Shown: positions 1 to 10,759 of the stretch, piece by piece
How the letters are laid out: the number at the start of each line of letters is the position of its first letter
Position numbering within the stretch: position 1 is the first letter of the stretch
Origin: Buddleja alternifolia
Taxonomy: Eukaryota > Streptophyta > Magnoliopsida > Lamiales > Scrophulariaceae
NCBI GenBank assembly: GCA_019426215.1
Contig: CM033400.1
Location: 24,970,568-25,034,567, forward strand
DNA: 64,000 nucleotides
Direction: 5' to 3'
Program-made: the position numbers and the translations under genes
The notes under the pieces: model-generated
What the model saw: only the letters and a program-made list of their open reading frames with translations
The model's database searches: none
What the model was told of the DNA's origin: nothing

Positions 1-290
1 ACCTGATGCTTATTGAGACGAAATCGAACATCTATGCTGATTAGATCATCCCATGTGGTATTTGTGGGAGGCAAATAATCCAAGGAAGACCAAATTCTAC
101 TTATATCCACTGTACAAATTTGAGAATCTCTGGTGTAATGGGGCTCAACATTGGAAAGATTTAATCAACAAATACATATTTTATTGGAACAAAAATAGTT
201 TGACAAAAATACTTCAGACAGCGGCTGCGAGTTTCCTTGTTACCAAAAAAATAAATAAATTGGGGTGAGTTTGCTGAAGATTTTTAATGG
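1..290. other. Left flank of the LARD insertion, no gene seen
   Basis: AT-rich sequence with no convincing coding content. Joined to the sequence right of 10384 it would form the site as it was before the 10 kb LTR element inserted. The 71-codon ORF here shows no recognisable domain. Confidence 0.5.
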
Positions 291-295
291 GGAAC

Positions 296-1431
296 TGTTT
301 CGAAAATAAAAACAAACTCAATTAGGGAAGGATTTCGAGTTGTCGTTCCAAGCCCCGTGATAATCTATAATTTGAGATTATCTTTCAACCCCTGCGTTCG
401 ATTCGCTATTTGGTGGTTCAAGTCTTAAATTCAACGTTAATTAAATGTATTCGAACTTCTCTTCATCTTCTTCGAGTGGACCGCAATTGATGAAAATATT
501 TATCGTCTTCAAATGACACAATAATACAGTGAAGGAAAGATTCAAGTCCAGATAAAAACTATCTCTCTGATACTTAAATCTGACACAAGATAATCTTGTA
601 CCTACGTGAGAATCTCTCGATCAAATGTATTATTTACGTGAGAATCTCTCGATCGAATGTATTATTTTCGATGTTATGTATCGTCTTCGAATGACACAAT
701 AATATTATAAAAGAAAATTTCAAGTCTAGGTAAAAACTATCTCTCTGATACTTAAATCTGACACAAGATAATTTTGTACCTACGTGAGAACCTTTCTTTT
801 TCAAAACGATGTTAATGAATAGACAACTTAGGTCAAGATACAAATTACTGTCAAATACTGAAATCTGAAAGCATGTAATCTATACCTTCATAAAAGTCTT
901 CGATTCGTAAAAATTACAGGCAATCGAATGCCGATACAAGCCTTGAAAAGGCAAATTCCTTCGAATCTAATACTAAATTACATTACGCTACTCCTAAATT
1001 ATGCTAAGAGCTACTCCTACATTACGCTATGAACTACTCCTAAGAAAACGAAAATGCAGAAGTCTGGTGATCTTGCGATGTCCTTCTTCTTCTCTCCACG
1101 GCTCCTATATATCTTGTCTTTGGGAACCGTCTTCAACCCACTCTCCTCATTTTTGGGAACTGCCGTCAACTGCATCCAACCGTCTCCTTCAAAATCTTCA
1201 ACTTGGCGCGTCTTCCTTGAATACAGATTATCGGCTTTTGGACTTCATTTTATTTTTCAGATTCGATTCTTGGGCTTTTTGTCAATTCAGCCCCTGTCTT
1301 CGCTATTTTCTGAATTTAATGGGTCTTGTCTAGTCTATTTGTAAACCCATTTCCTTCTTTTTCGAGTTTCCCCAGTTTGGGCTATTTGGGCTCTTTAATT
1401 CGAAAGCCCAAATTATTTTATGGTGTAAACA
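296..1431 (-). repeat. LARD 3' LTR (copy A)
   Basis: Begins TGTTTCG and ends GTGTAAACA on the plus strand, and is bordered by the left TSD. It matches copies B and C closely for about 800 bases (the R/U5 side in minus orientation). The remaining part toward 1431 (U3) is strongly different from B and C, apart from its last 20 or so bases. Its 70-codon minus ORF recurs in all three copies and has no known domain. Confidence 0.82.
604..667. repeat. Two-unit 32 bp tandem repeat in LTR copy A
   Basis: Units of the form ACGTGAGAATCTCTCGATCG plus 12 more bases. Copy A has two units, as does copy C (9658-9721). Copy B has three. Confidence 0.75.
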
Positions 1432-1455
1432 AATGACCTCCTAATATACATGAAA
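1432..1455 (-). other. Polypurine-tract-like junction beside the 3' LTR
   Basis: On the minus strand an AGGAGG-containing purine run ends four bases before the LTR start. It is in the right place for plus-strand priming. The copy beside LTR B (6496-6507) is a cleaner AGGGGAGCATT. Confidence 0.4.
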
Positions 1456-2079
1456 GACACGTCTATTTATAAGAGATTCTTCGTATTCTGACTTTCATTA
1501 CTTTAAACTCTCTCTCTTACTGCAACTTCTGTCTTTACCTTCTCGAAGACTTCCGAGAGAAAAACCTATTTTTTATACTCCTCGAAATAGTCATCCTCTT
1601 CACTCCAACTTCTTTATACTTCTCGAAGACTATCAACGGTTGGATTGGAGCTATTAATTCTTTTCCCTGGTTCGAGCAGCTCCAGCTATTTCATAAAAAG
1701 TGGGAAGGAAATTGAATCTTAGGGCTTATTCGAATGGCCTGTGATGTAGAAAAAGAAGCCGGTGCATTTTCGGAAAACTTTGAAGGTAGAAAAGTGAAAA
1801 ATAAACAAAAAATTGACGGTGGGACTTCAAACGGTCGTAACTTTTGATCTGCTTGGAGTTATAGGCCCACAAGATACCAAATTGAAGCTCTTTTCGAGAC
1901 GAATCCAATTGAATGGCTAGGACCATTTTACAATAACCAATCGACCTTTTAGAATTATGTCAATTTTCGGAGTTGGATTAGGAGTAGAAGTCCCAATTTA
2001 ATTCGAATAGTAGTCTTTGCTATTTTTGTCTTTAAATTGGGTTTGAAAACTCGACCACTCCACTTCGAATCAGTTTTCG

Positions 2080-2212
2080 GCTTTGGTGTATTTATTTTTT
2101 GAGTTCGAAAATAAATTGGGCCCAATTCGAGCCCCAAAATTGCCCAAGTCCACTACAAATAGGCCCAACTTGCCCTCTTCTTCGTTTGTTGCTACCAACT
2201 CCTGAGAAATTC
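2080..2212 (+). repeat. Inverted repeat arm, partner of 5212-5345
   Basis: This stretch, including GGGCCCAATTCGAGCCCC and the TGCTACCAACTCCTGAG motif, reappears in reverse complement at 5212-5345. The two arms are about 3 kb apart inside the LARD. Confidence 0.75.
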
Positions 2213-2774
2213 AACCAAATTCTTCCCTGTATCAGCAACGCAGCCCGCATATCAAATTGCGACAGCTAAAAACTGGGAGGTAAGTTTTTGGCATCCCTTT
2301 CGAACATGAAGCTTGTGGCAAATCCCTTTTCAAATTGCGGCAAATTGCGACTATGAAGCTTGTGGCTTCCCTTTCGAACAGGTGAGTTTTAATTCTGGTT
2401 GACAGTGGGTCAACTCATAGCTTCATTTCTAATACTTTGGTTAATGAAATTGGACTGGCTTGTTGGATACAAAAATCCAATCAGCAATAAACTGAGGTAA
2501 TTCGAATAACCCAGTTGCAATCGAACTCGAGATGTGAGATAATTCGAATAACCCAGCTGCAATCGAACTCGAGATGTGAGATAAATTCGAATAACCCAGC
2601 TCCCGAGACTCGAGCCTCGAGCAGGACCTTGAGCTGCTTCAAGCTCAGGCTGAAACTAAAAATCAATACGCATGAAGAGGATGATTCGAATATGGTGTCA
2701 GATTCTGAAGATATCTAATATCTTTGAGATAGACTCTAAGAATGATTAGAAAACAGAAAAGCCTCTTTACTTCT

Positions 2775-2776
<2 letters not shown>

Positions 2777-2813
<37 letters not shown>
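2777..2813. repeat. AT microsatellite
   Basis: Uninterrupted (AT)n array of about 18 units inside the LARD. Confidence 0.95.
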
Positions 2814-2817
<4 letters not shown>

Positions 2818-3091
2818 TGTAGCTCGAGTGCTAGAGGAGGATCTTGAGCTGCTCTTCGAAACAGAGGAGAATTAAAGGTGCTCGAGCTAAATCAGCGTCT
2901 CAATAGTTTTTACATACAATATATATATATATATATATAATTTGGTGATAAAAGGTTTAATAATTAATAGGATACATGACCCATGTGGCCATGTACAGTT
3001 CAGTCCCCTAAAGGAAACCCAATATTATTATTTTTTGTGCCCCTTTTCTTTTATCAAACGGTGATGTGTGGGTGAGTTGTGATGAACAATT

Positions 3092-3094
<3 letters not shown>

Positions 3095-3125
<31 letters not shown>
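3095..3125. repeat. AT microsatellite
   Basis: Uninterrupted (AT)n array of about 15 units inside the LARD. Confidence 0.95.
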
Positions 3126-3126
<1 letters not shown>

Positions 3127-4417
3127 CATAGTGGGGTCCCTTCGAACAAAAATCACCTTCATCTCATCTTCATTTTATTATGTTTCGAGCATTTAGTTTT
3201 TTCGAGTATGCTTAATTTCGACATGTCTTATTTTGAGTTCATGATATTTCGAACGTGTCTGATTTCGAGTACATGATATTTCGAGTTTATCTTATTTCGA
3301 TTTCAAGAATGTTCACCATTTTGACTCAGTTAAAAATAATCGTAAATTTGTCGGTGAGACTTCTTGCCCCCAGTATTATTCGCAAAATGCTGTTCTTCGA
3401 GGGGTATCGGGCTCGAAGCTCTTCCGACTTCAAATGGACCATCTCGAAACTTGAGATTCTCGAGGATATCCTATAGGAGTTTCGTTTGAGTTAATTGTTC
3501 TCGGTACTGATCATCGAATTCTCTTCTCTAACTCTCTCGAGGACCTGCTAAAGTTTGCTTCATGACCCGAACGAACAGTTCGTACATCTTATCTGCTCTA
3601 ATCTTATGTTTCGAATTTGGCTGAGTGTCACAATCGTCACCCAAATCGTCTCTGAGCGATTCAAAATATTATACAAGAATTTTGTTTCTGAGAGATTTTC
3701 AGAAAGTCGATTATCGAAAGAAAAACATGGAAATTGGAAAGTCCCATTCATGCCATCATATGTATACAGCAAAGTCCAACAATGCTGCTCAAAAGAAAAA
3801 AAAATTGATATGGCCCACCCCTTTATGCCATCATATTAATATTTATGTGTATAAATAATAATATATGTACAAATCTGCTTGAGCATTTATGCTCGAGCAG
3901 TTTGCTCGAACAGCTAGCTCGAGCTTTTTCGGCTCGATCAGTTCGCTCTATTCGGAGCGCTCGAGTTGTTGCGCTGTTACTTTATTAGTTCTTAGATATT
4001 TTCGAAAGATGTACTTATAACCATTTTTACTTTATTTGTAAGAAATCTTTGTCCGCTTCGAGAGATGGTTTCCTTCTTGTTTTTAGCAAGTCTTTCGAAT
4101 GAAGCTGCAACTCTCGAGATATCTTCAACTAAGTCAGCATCTCTTGAGGTCAAAATGGTGAACACTCTCGAAATCGAAACTGGACCCCTTTTCGAACCTT
4201 CACTTCGAGCAAATTATCGCGCTGAACTCGAAATATCGAAGTATTCAAAATTGATGAATTTGAACTATCAATGTGTTCGAGATTATTGAACTCGAAATAT
4301 CAAGGTATTCGAAATTGCTGAATTTGAAATATCTAGGTATTCGAGAATTATTTTTACTCGAAACAGCAATATGCTAGAAATCACTGTGGGTTGTAAACCT
4401 TTACTTCTCCATTTTAA

Positions 4418-4450
4418 ATATATATATATATATATATTTACACATATATA

Positions 4451-4486
<36 letters not shown>

Positions 4487-4575
4487 CAATGTCCAGCAAC
4501 AAAAAGTTCTGACATATTCTTATTCACCAATAGCAACATGAAAATATATATATATATATATGTGTGTGTGTGTAT
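4418..4575. repeat. Cluster of AT, GA and GT microsatellites
   Basis: Separate short (TA)n, (GA)n and (TG)n runs interrupted by about 80 bases of unique sequence. Confidence 0.9.
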
Positions 4576-4682
4576 AGTTCTTCATGGTGACTGGTTAGTA
4601 ATTAATATAATTACAACTATTGGTGGGGTTCCACCTTAAGTGGACTTTTTTCATATCATTCCAATAATACAATTCAAAAGCA

Positions 4683-4775
4683 GCTTATTCGAGTTGTTTG
4701 TTCGAGCAACTAGCTCGAGCAACTTTGCTCGAGTTGTTTGTTCGAGCAATTAGCTCGAGCAACTATTTCGAGCTC
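4683..4775. repeat. Short tandem/inverted repeats built on TCGAGCAA
   Basis: Alternating TTGCTCGAG and CTCGAGCAA words, for example GCTCGAGTTGTTTGTTCGAG, repeated twice with a period of about 46. A similar patch lies at 3880-3965. The strand can fold back on itself at many points. Confidence 0.8.
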
Positions 4776-5137
4776 TTTTTTTTTTGTCATAATCCAGTGC
4801 GTGAAATTTCGTATTCTCTCTCTTATTTTGTGGTTAATCATTTTACGGAATCATCGCGTAAAAGTGATAGATACGTTACTCCAATGAAGTGAATAAATCT
4901 TCTCGAATTTCGAAATGAAGGTTTAATTACACCATTTGGCAGGACAGTCACTCGATCCCTGATTCTGAATAAGATCAGAGAAATCTCCCCCCAATACTTC
5001 CTCCCATATGGGCATCGGGCACAACTTGCCCCCTTGCATATGGTACTCGGATATTATTTGGGAACGTAAGAATTCCTTGACTTATCGGTACATTCGAGAA
5101 GCCATTGTTTCCTGTAATAAAAGGAGCGTTCGACTAA

Positions 5138-5155
5138 CTCCCACTGTGGTCGCCA
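5138..5155 (-). other. Internal PBS-like motif (copy 1)
   Basis: Exact minus-strand TGGCGACCACAGTGGGAG, next to an LTR start (TGTTTCG at about 5161). It is one of three identical PBS copies in the element. Confidence 0.7.
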
Positions 5156-5160
5156 TTTAT

Positions 5161-5450
5161 TTGTTTCGAAAATAAAAACAAACTCGATTAGGGAAGGATT
5201 TCGAGTTGAATTTCTCAGGAGTTGGTAGCAACAAATGAAGGAGAGGGCAAGTTGGGCCTATTTGTAGTGAACTTGGGCAATTTTGGGGCTCGAATTGGGC
5301 CCAATTTATTTTCGAACTCAAAAATAAATACACCAAATAGCCCGAAATTGTAGGCATTCGAAAAGAAAGAAATTAGGTCCATAATGAATCTAATTTCCAA
5401 TCATCTGCAGAGGTGCGCTAATTTGAAATTATTTGAAAGAGCAGTTGAAG
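5161..5450. repeat. Rearranged LTR pieces, part inverted
   Basis: The first about 50 bases match the LTR start. From about 5212 the sequence is the reverse complement of 2080-2212. From about 5336 to 5450 it is the reverse complement of the U3 tail of LTR copies B and C (compare 6330-6450). It then runs directly into copy B at 5451. Confidence 0.75.
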
Positions 5451-6495
5451 ACAAACTCGATTAGGGAAGGATTTCGAGTTGTCGTTCCAAGCCCCGTGAT
5501 AATCTATAATTTGAGATTATCTTTCAACCCCTGCGTTCGATTCGCTATTTGGTGGTTCAAGTCTTAAATTCAACGCTAATTAAATGTATTCGAACTTCTC
5601 TTCATCTTCTTCGAGTGGACCGCAATTGACTAAAATATTTATCGTCTTCGAATGACACAATATTACAGTGAAGGAAAGATTCAAGTCCAGATAAAAACTA
5701 TCTCTCTGATACTTAAATCTGACACAAGATAATCTTATACCTACGTGAGAATCTCTCGATCAAATGTATTATTTACGTGAGAATCTCTCGATCGAATGTA
5801 TTATTTACGTGAGAATCTCTCGATCGAATGTATTATTTTCGATGTTATGTATCGTCTTCGGATGACACAATAATATTATAAAAGAAAAATTCAAGTCCAG
5901 GTAAAAACTATCTCTCTGATACTTAAATCTGACACAAGATAATTTTGTACCTACGTGAGAACCTTTCTTTTTCAAAACGATGTTAATGAATAGAAAACTT
6001 AGGTCAAGATACAAATTACTGTCAAATACTGAAATCTGAAAGCATGTAATCTATACCTCCATAAAAGTCTTCGATTCGTAAACATTAGAGGCAATCGAAT
6101 GCCGATACAAGCCTTGAAAAGGCAAATTCCTTCGAGTCTAATACTAAATTACATTACGGCTACTCCTAAATTATGCTAAGAGCTACTCCTACATTACACT
6201 ATGAACTACTCCTAAGAAAACGAAAATGCAGAAGTCTGGTGATCTTGCGATGTCCCCTCTTCTTCTCCGCGGCTCGTATATATATGGGTCTTTGAGGAAC
6301 CCACGTTCCTTTTCTTCGGGAACCGCCTTCAACCGTCTTCAACTGCTCTTTCAAATAATTTCAAATTAGCGCGCCTCTGCAGATGATTGGAAATTAGGTT
6401 CATTATGGGCCTAATTTCTTTCTTTTCGAATGCCTACAATTCGGGCTATTTGGGCCTTGTAATTTCGACAGCCCAAATTATTTCTAGTGTAAACA
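5451..6495 (-). repeat. Internal LTR copy B of the LARD family
   Basis: Nearly identical to copy C (9350-10379), closer to it than either is to copy A in U3. The left end is truncated: the TGTTTCG start is missing and replaced by an inverted LTR piece. The right end GTGTAAACA is intact and is followed by a PPT-like junction at 6496-6507. Confidence 0.85.
5743..5838. repeat. Three-unit 32 bp tandem repeat in LTR copy B
   Basis: Same unit as at 604-667 and 9658-9721, but three copies, so the LTR copies differ in repeat number. Confidence 0.8.
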
Positions 6496-7319
6496 AATGC
6501 TCCCCTAATATACATGAACGTTTTGAGTTCATGTGAATTAAAAAACTCGTCTCGAACAGGCATCTTCCTCTTCACTTTCTTGAAGAAAAGAGCTATCTTG
6601 TCATACATCTCGAAATTTGTTTTCTCTCGAAACATTCATCTTCCTCGCTTACACTCTTTTAATTGCGGCTTCCCATGCTCTTTCTAGCTTGGTCGAGCGA
6701 GCTGCTCGAGCAGCCAGCTTCGAGTCAATAGTTAAGCTCGAGCAAGGAATGCTCGAGCGGGTCAGATGCTTGAGTGATGATTTGAGGTATATATATGAGT
6801 TATGTTGAGTGACATTGAATATACATACATATTCATATATATATATATATGCATATAACAAAGAAAAAGTAATGTTGAAGTTGAAGTGTTAATGAATCAG
6901 CAATGATGAATTAAATGAAAAGAAAAAGTAAAGGACGACAAATGCTCGATTGGTAAGCTTAGGAAGACTGATTTCGATTTCGATTTCCATACAATGTCCA
7001 TATATAGGAAAATAGTTTCGATTATATGGCCCAAGTTTCGATTATATAGCCCATTACAATCGAAACCTTTAACCACCGAATAGATATATTAACAAAGCTG
7101 GACACATTTGACTAAAAAGTCAAATCAGGAGCATATTTCCAAACTTTCACCATTCCTTTTTCCTTATTACTCCTTGATGATAATTACGGCTAGAAAGAAA
7201 ATATTTCCTTTTACCATCATAAATATCTTATTTTGACAGCTCTTTGCTTTTTCCCCTCTTCTCATAAGAAAAAAACACAAACACGAAACAAAACATCCGA
7301 AGAAGAAGACGAAGCAGAA
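6496..7319. other. LARD internal region, including the 5' flank of the captured gene
   Basis: Starts with the PPT-like junction, then TCGA-rich sequence and an AT run near 6838-6851. From about 7140 the character changes to ordinary AT-rich plant promoter/5' UTR sequence without TCGA words. This suggests the captured gene fragment brought its own leader. Confidence 0.5.
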
Positions 7320-7493
7320 ATGGTGAAAGATAGGAAGATCGGAATAGCCATGGATTTCTCGAAGAACAGCAAGGCGGCGCTGCAATGATCGATCGATAGT
7401 CTAGCCGATAAAGGCGACACTTTCTGCATCCTCCACATCAAACCTAACCATGTCGACGAGTCTCGCACTCAGCTCTGGTCTAAATCTGGTTCT
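7320..7493 (+). pseudogene. Captured first exon of a universal stress protein (USP) gene
   Basis: Seen: an ATG at 7320 opens a frame reading MVKDRKIGIAMDFSKNSKAA, then an in-frame TGA after 22 codons (7386-7388). The same frame continues with LADKGDTFCILHIKP and a segment ending near WSKSGS at about 7493. Known: plant USP-A domain proteins begin with this pattern, a beta strand, the phrase VAxDFSxxSKxAL, a helix, then DxLxxIHxxP. Only about the first third of a USP domain is present, and the ATP-binding glycine loop of the C-terminal part is absent. The fragment is opposite in direction to the element's transcription and is surrounded on both sides by TCGA-rich LARD sequence. I infer capture of a host gene piece followed by decay. 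It cannot make a working USP. Confidence 0.8.
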
Positions 7494-8458
7494 AATTTCG
7501 AAAAGGCACTCAAGAATGGCAAGACCCCACGAGCAGCGAATATGTATTATGTAGTATCTCGAAGATGTTATGCTTTGAGCATTTAGTTTTTCGAGTATGC
7601 TTAATTTCGAGGATGTAGTATCTCGAGTATATCTTATTTTGAATATGCTTAATTTCGACATGTTTTATTTTGAGTTTATGATATTTTGAATCTGTCTTAT
7701 TTCGAGTATATGATATTTCGAACATGTCTGATTTTGAGTATGTGATATTTCGATTTTAGCCATTTTGAATACTTTGATATTTCGAATTCAGTGATTTCGA
7801 GCACCTTGATATTTTGAGTTAAAAAGGGCCTAATTTCGAGGGTGTTCACCGCTTCGACCTCAAGAGATTTTGACTCAGTTAAAGATAACTCGAGAGTTGC
7901 AGCTTCATTCGAAGGGCCAGCGCTTCTGGAGTTTCACCCACGGGTTTAATGATTTCTTCAACTCGACTACTCTGAACTGAAGGTTTGAAAAGGGGCTTAT
8001 TTCGATTTCGAGATTGTTCACCGTTTTAACTCAGTTAAAAAAAATAAGCATAAAATTATCGGTGAGAATTCTTGCCCCCCAGTATTTTGCTGATTCGCAA
8101 AATACTGTTCTTCGAGGGGTATCGGGCTCGAAGCTTTACCGACTTCAAATGGACCATCTCGAACTCGAGATTCTTGAGGATATCCTGTGTATTTATCATA
8201 TTCGAAAAAACATCACATGTTTTTCCCCTAACTCTGTAATCACTCGAGTAACTTCTTGAGCAAGCCCATCTCGAGCACTTACTGCTATATCTTGCACAAT
8301 TGCAGTAAATATACAGGCAGACTCTAGTGCTAATGCCCGTTACTGATTGAAAGTGACTGAGCATCATAATCGTCACCCAAATCATCTCTGAGCGTATCAA
8401 AATATTATACAAGAATTTTGTTTCTGAGAGACTTTCAGAAAGTCAGTTATCGAACCGA

Positions 8459-8476
8459 CTCCCACTGTGGTCGCCA
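8459..8476 (-). other. Internal PBS-like motif (copy 2)
   Basis: Exact minus-strand TGGCGACCACAGTGGGAG, followed by only about 18 bases of LTR before the sequence switches to an inverted LTR piece. Confidence 0.75.
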
Positions 8477-9326
8477 AAACTTGTTTCGTAAAAAAAAGAT
8501 CATCAGAATACTACATTTTGTTTCTCTTAGCATAAATTAGGAGTATAGCATAATGTAGGAGTAGCTCTTAGCGTACATGATTTTTCGAGCATATCTTATT
8601 TCGAGTTCATGTTATTTTGAACATGTCTTATTTCGAGTACTGGATACTTCGAATTCAGTGATTTCGAGCACCTTGATATTTCGAGTTAAAAAGGGGTCCA
8701 GTTTCGAGGGTGTTCACTGCTTCGACCTCAAGAGATTTTGACTCAGTTAAAGATAACTCGAGAGTTGCAGCTTCATTCGAAGGGCCTGAGCTTCTGGAGT
8801 TTCACCCACTGGTTTAATGATTTCTTCAACTCGAATACTCTGAACTGAAGGTTCGAAAAGGGGCTTATTTCGATTTCGAGATTGTTCATCATTTTGACTC
8901 AGTTAAAAAAAATAAGCGTAAAATTGTCGGTGAGAATTCTTGCCCCCCAGTATTTTGTTGATTTGCAAAATACTGTTCTTCGAGGGGTATCGGGCTCGAA
9001 GCTTTACCAACTTCAAATGGACCATCTCGAACTCGAGATTCTCGAGGATATCCTGTGTATTTATCATATTCGAAAAAACATCACATTTTTTTCGCCTAAC
9101 TCTGTAATCACTCGAGTAACTTCTTGAGCAAGCCCATCTCGAGCACTTACTGCTATATCTTGCACAACTGCAGTAAATATACATGCAGACTCTAGTGCTA
9201 ATGCCCGGTACTGATTGAAACTTGACTGAGTGTCACAATCGTCACCGAGTCATCTCCGAGCAAATCAAAATATTATACAAAAATTTTGTTTCTAAGAGAC
9301 TTTTAGAAAGTCAGTTATCGAACCGT

Positions 9327-9344
9327 CTCCCACTGTGGTCGCCA
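9327..9344 (-). other. Primer-binding site of the LARD
   Basis: TGGCGACCACAGTGGGAG on the minus strand, 5 bases from the end of the 5' LTR (copy C). A PBS starting TGG is the rule because tRNAs end in CCA. I could not assign the tRNA. Confidence 0.75.
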
Positions 9345-9349
9345 AAACT

Positions 9350-10379
9350 TGTTTCGTAAAAAAAAACAAACTCGATTAGGGAAGGATTTCGAGTTGTCGT
9401 TCCAAGCCCCGTGATAATCTATAATTTGAGATTATCTTTCAACCCCTGCGTTCGATTCGCTATTTGGTGGTTCAAGTCTTAAATTCAACGCTAATTAAAT
9501 GTATTCGAACTTCTCTTCATCTTCTTCGAGTGGACCGCAATTGACTAAAATATTTATCGTCTTCGAATGACACAATATTACAGTGAAGGAAAGATTCAAG
9601 TCCAGATAAAAACTATCTCTCTGATACTTAAATCTGACACAAGATAATCTTATACCTACGTGAGAATTTCTCGATCAAATGTATTATTTACGTGAGAATC
9701 TCTCGATCGAATGTATTATTTTCGATGTTATGTATCGTCTTCGGATGACACAATAATATTATAAAAGAAAATTTCAAGTCCAGGTAAAAACTATCTCTCT
9801 GATACTTAAATCTGACACAAGATAATTTTGTACCTACGTGAGAACCTTTCTTTTTCAAAACGATGTTAATGAATAGAAAACTTAGGTCAAGATACAAATT
9901 ACTGTCAAATACTGAAATCTGAAAGCATGTAATCTATACCTCCATAAAAGTCTTCGATTCGTAAACATTAGAGGCAATCGAATGCCGATACAAGCCTTGA
10001 AAAGGCAAATTCCTTCGAGTCTAATACTAAATTACATTACGGCTACTCCTAAATTATGCTAAGAGCTACTCCTACATTACGCTATGAACTACTCCTAAGA
10101 AAACGAAAATGCAGAAGTCTGGTGATCTTGCGATGTCCCCTCTTCTTCTCCGCGGCTCGTATATATATGGGTCTTTGAGGAACCCACGTTCCTTTTGCTT
10201 CGAGAACCGCCTTCAACAGTCTTCAACTGCTCTTTCAAATAATTTCAAATTAGCGCGCCTCTGCAGATGATTGGAAATTAGGTTCATTATGGACCTAATT
10301 TCTTTCTTTTCGAATGCCTACAATTCGGGCTATTTGGGCCTTGTAATTTCGACAGCCCAAATTATTTATAGTGTAAACA
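9350..10379 (-). repeat. LARD 5' LTR (copy C)
   Basis: TGTTTCG...GTGTAAACA, 1030 bp, with the PBS on its left and the right TSD GGAAC at 10380-10384. Confidence 0.87.
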
Positions 10380-10384
10380 GGAAC

Positions 10385-10749
10385 GTGTGATTTGTGTACA
10401 AAAATAAAAATAATAGGTGGAGTGAGATATTTTATAGTTTGGGGTAAATTGGTAATTATATGGGGTGGTCAAGTAAACCAATGTGTTGAGATTTTTTCAA
10501 CTCACCTAAAAAGGAAAGTTGAAATAACAGCCATATCATGGTTTAGGAGTGGCAAATGAGTGGGTCGGGTTAGGTCCAATTGGGTTGGGTCTATGATGGA
10601 TTGGGTCCATGATGGTCCAAGTTCATGGGTCCAATATGGGTTGGGTTGGGTCCAACTGAGTCTTATATAAGGATCCAAAGTGGATCCAACTTGGACCAGT
10701 AAACCCGAAATGGAATCAAGTAAAATAGAGTTTAGCACACATTTATACA
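10385..10749. other. Gap between LARD and MULE; GGGTCCAA-rich
   Basis: No gene. From 10556 to 10690 the words TTGGGT and GGTCCAA repeat irregularly and give a low-complexity ORF that I reject as coding. Confidence 0.5.
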
Positions 10750-10759
10750 TACTTTCTAC

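Larger units (their letters stand above)
1436..5137. other. LARD internal region, left part; TCGA-rich, non-coding
   Basis: No recognisable coding domain. The stretch is packed with TTCGAA, CTCGAG and related TCGA-containing words and with AT dinucleotide arrays. The segment 3180-3780 (motifs such as the tract following 3310) is a diverged relative of the duplicated internal block at 7788-9357. Short ORFs here are broken and unlike any family I know. Confidence 0.6.
7788..9357. repeat. Tandem duplication of an internal LARD block (about 700 bp twice)
   Basis: The block 7788-8499, ending with the PBS and the first bases of an LTR, is repeated at 8648-9357 with small differences. Between them, about 8515-8570 is an inverted piece of LTR sequence (compare 995-1045). 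Each block holds the same gene-like but non-coding stretch that also occurs diverged at 3310-3475. Confidence 0.85.
296..10379 (-). mobile_element. Non-autonomous LTR retrotransposon (LARD type), 10.1 kb, TSD GGAAC
   Basis: Seen: both ends carry TGTTT...AAACA, and the element is flanked by perfect 5 bp repeats GGAAC (291-295 and 10380-10384). LTR copies occupy both ends. A primer-binding-site-like motif, TGGCGACCACAGTGGGAG on the minus strand, lies beside the right LTR at 9327-9344, so the element is transcribed right to left. No gag, protease, integrase or RT domain is visible in any frame of its 10 kb. By known families this fits a large retrotransposon derivative moved by enzymes made elsewhere. 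The PBS style recalls the Ty3/gypsy Tat lineage, but that is a weak hint. Odd points: a third LTR copy and two extra PBS copies inside, an inverted LTR piece, a duplicated internal block, extreme TCGA richness, and a captured host gene fragment. Confidence 0.88.

Noticed and set aside
634..843. Conserved 69-codon minus-strand ORF (also at 5805 and 9688)
   Set aside because: Its conservation reflects LTR copies. It has no known domain and lies in LTR sequence.
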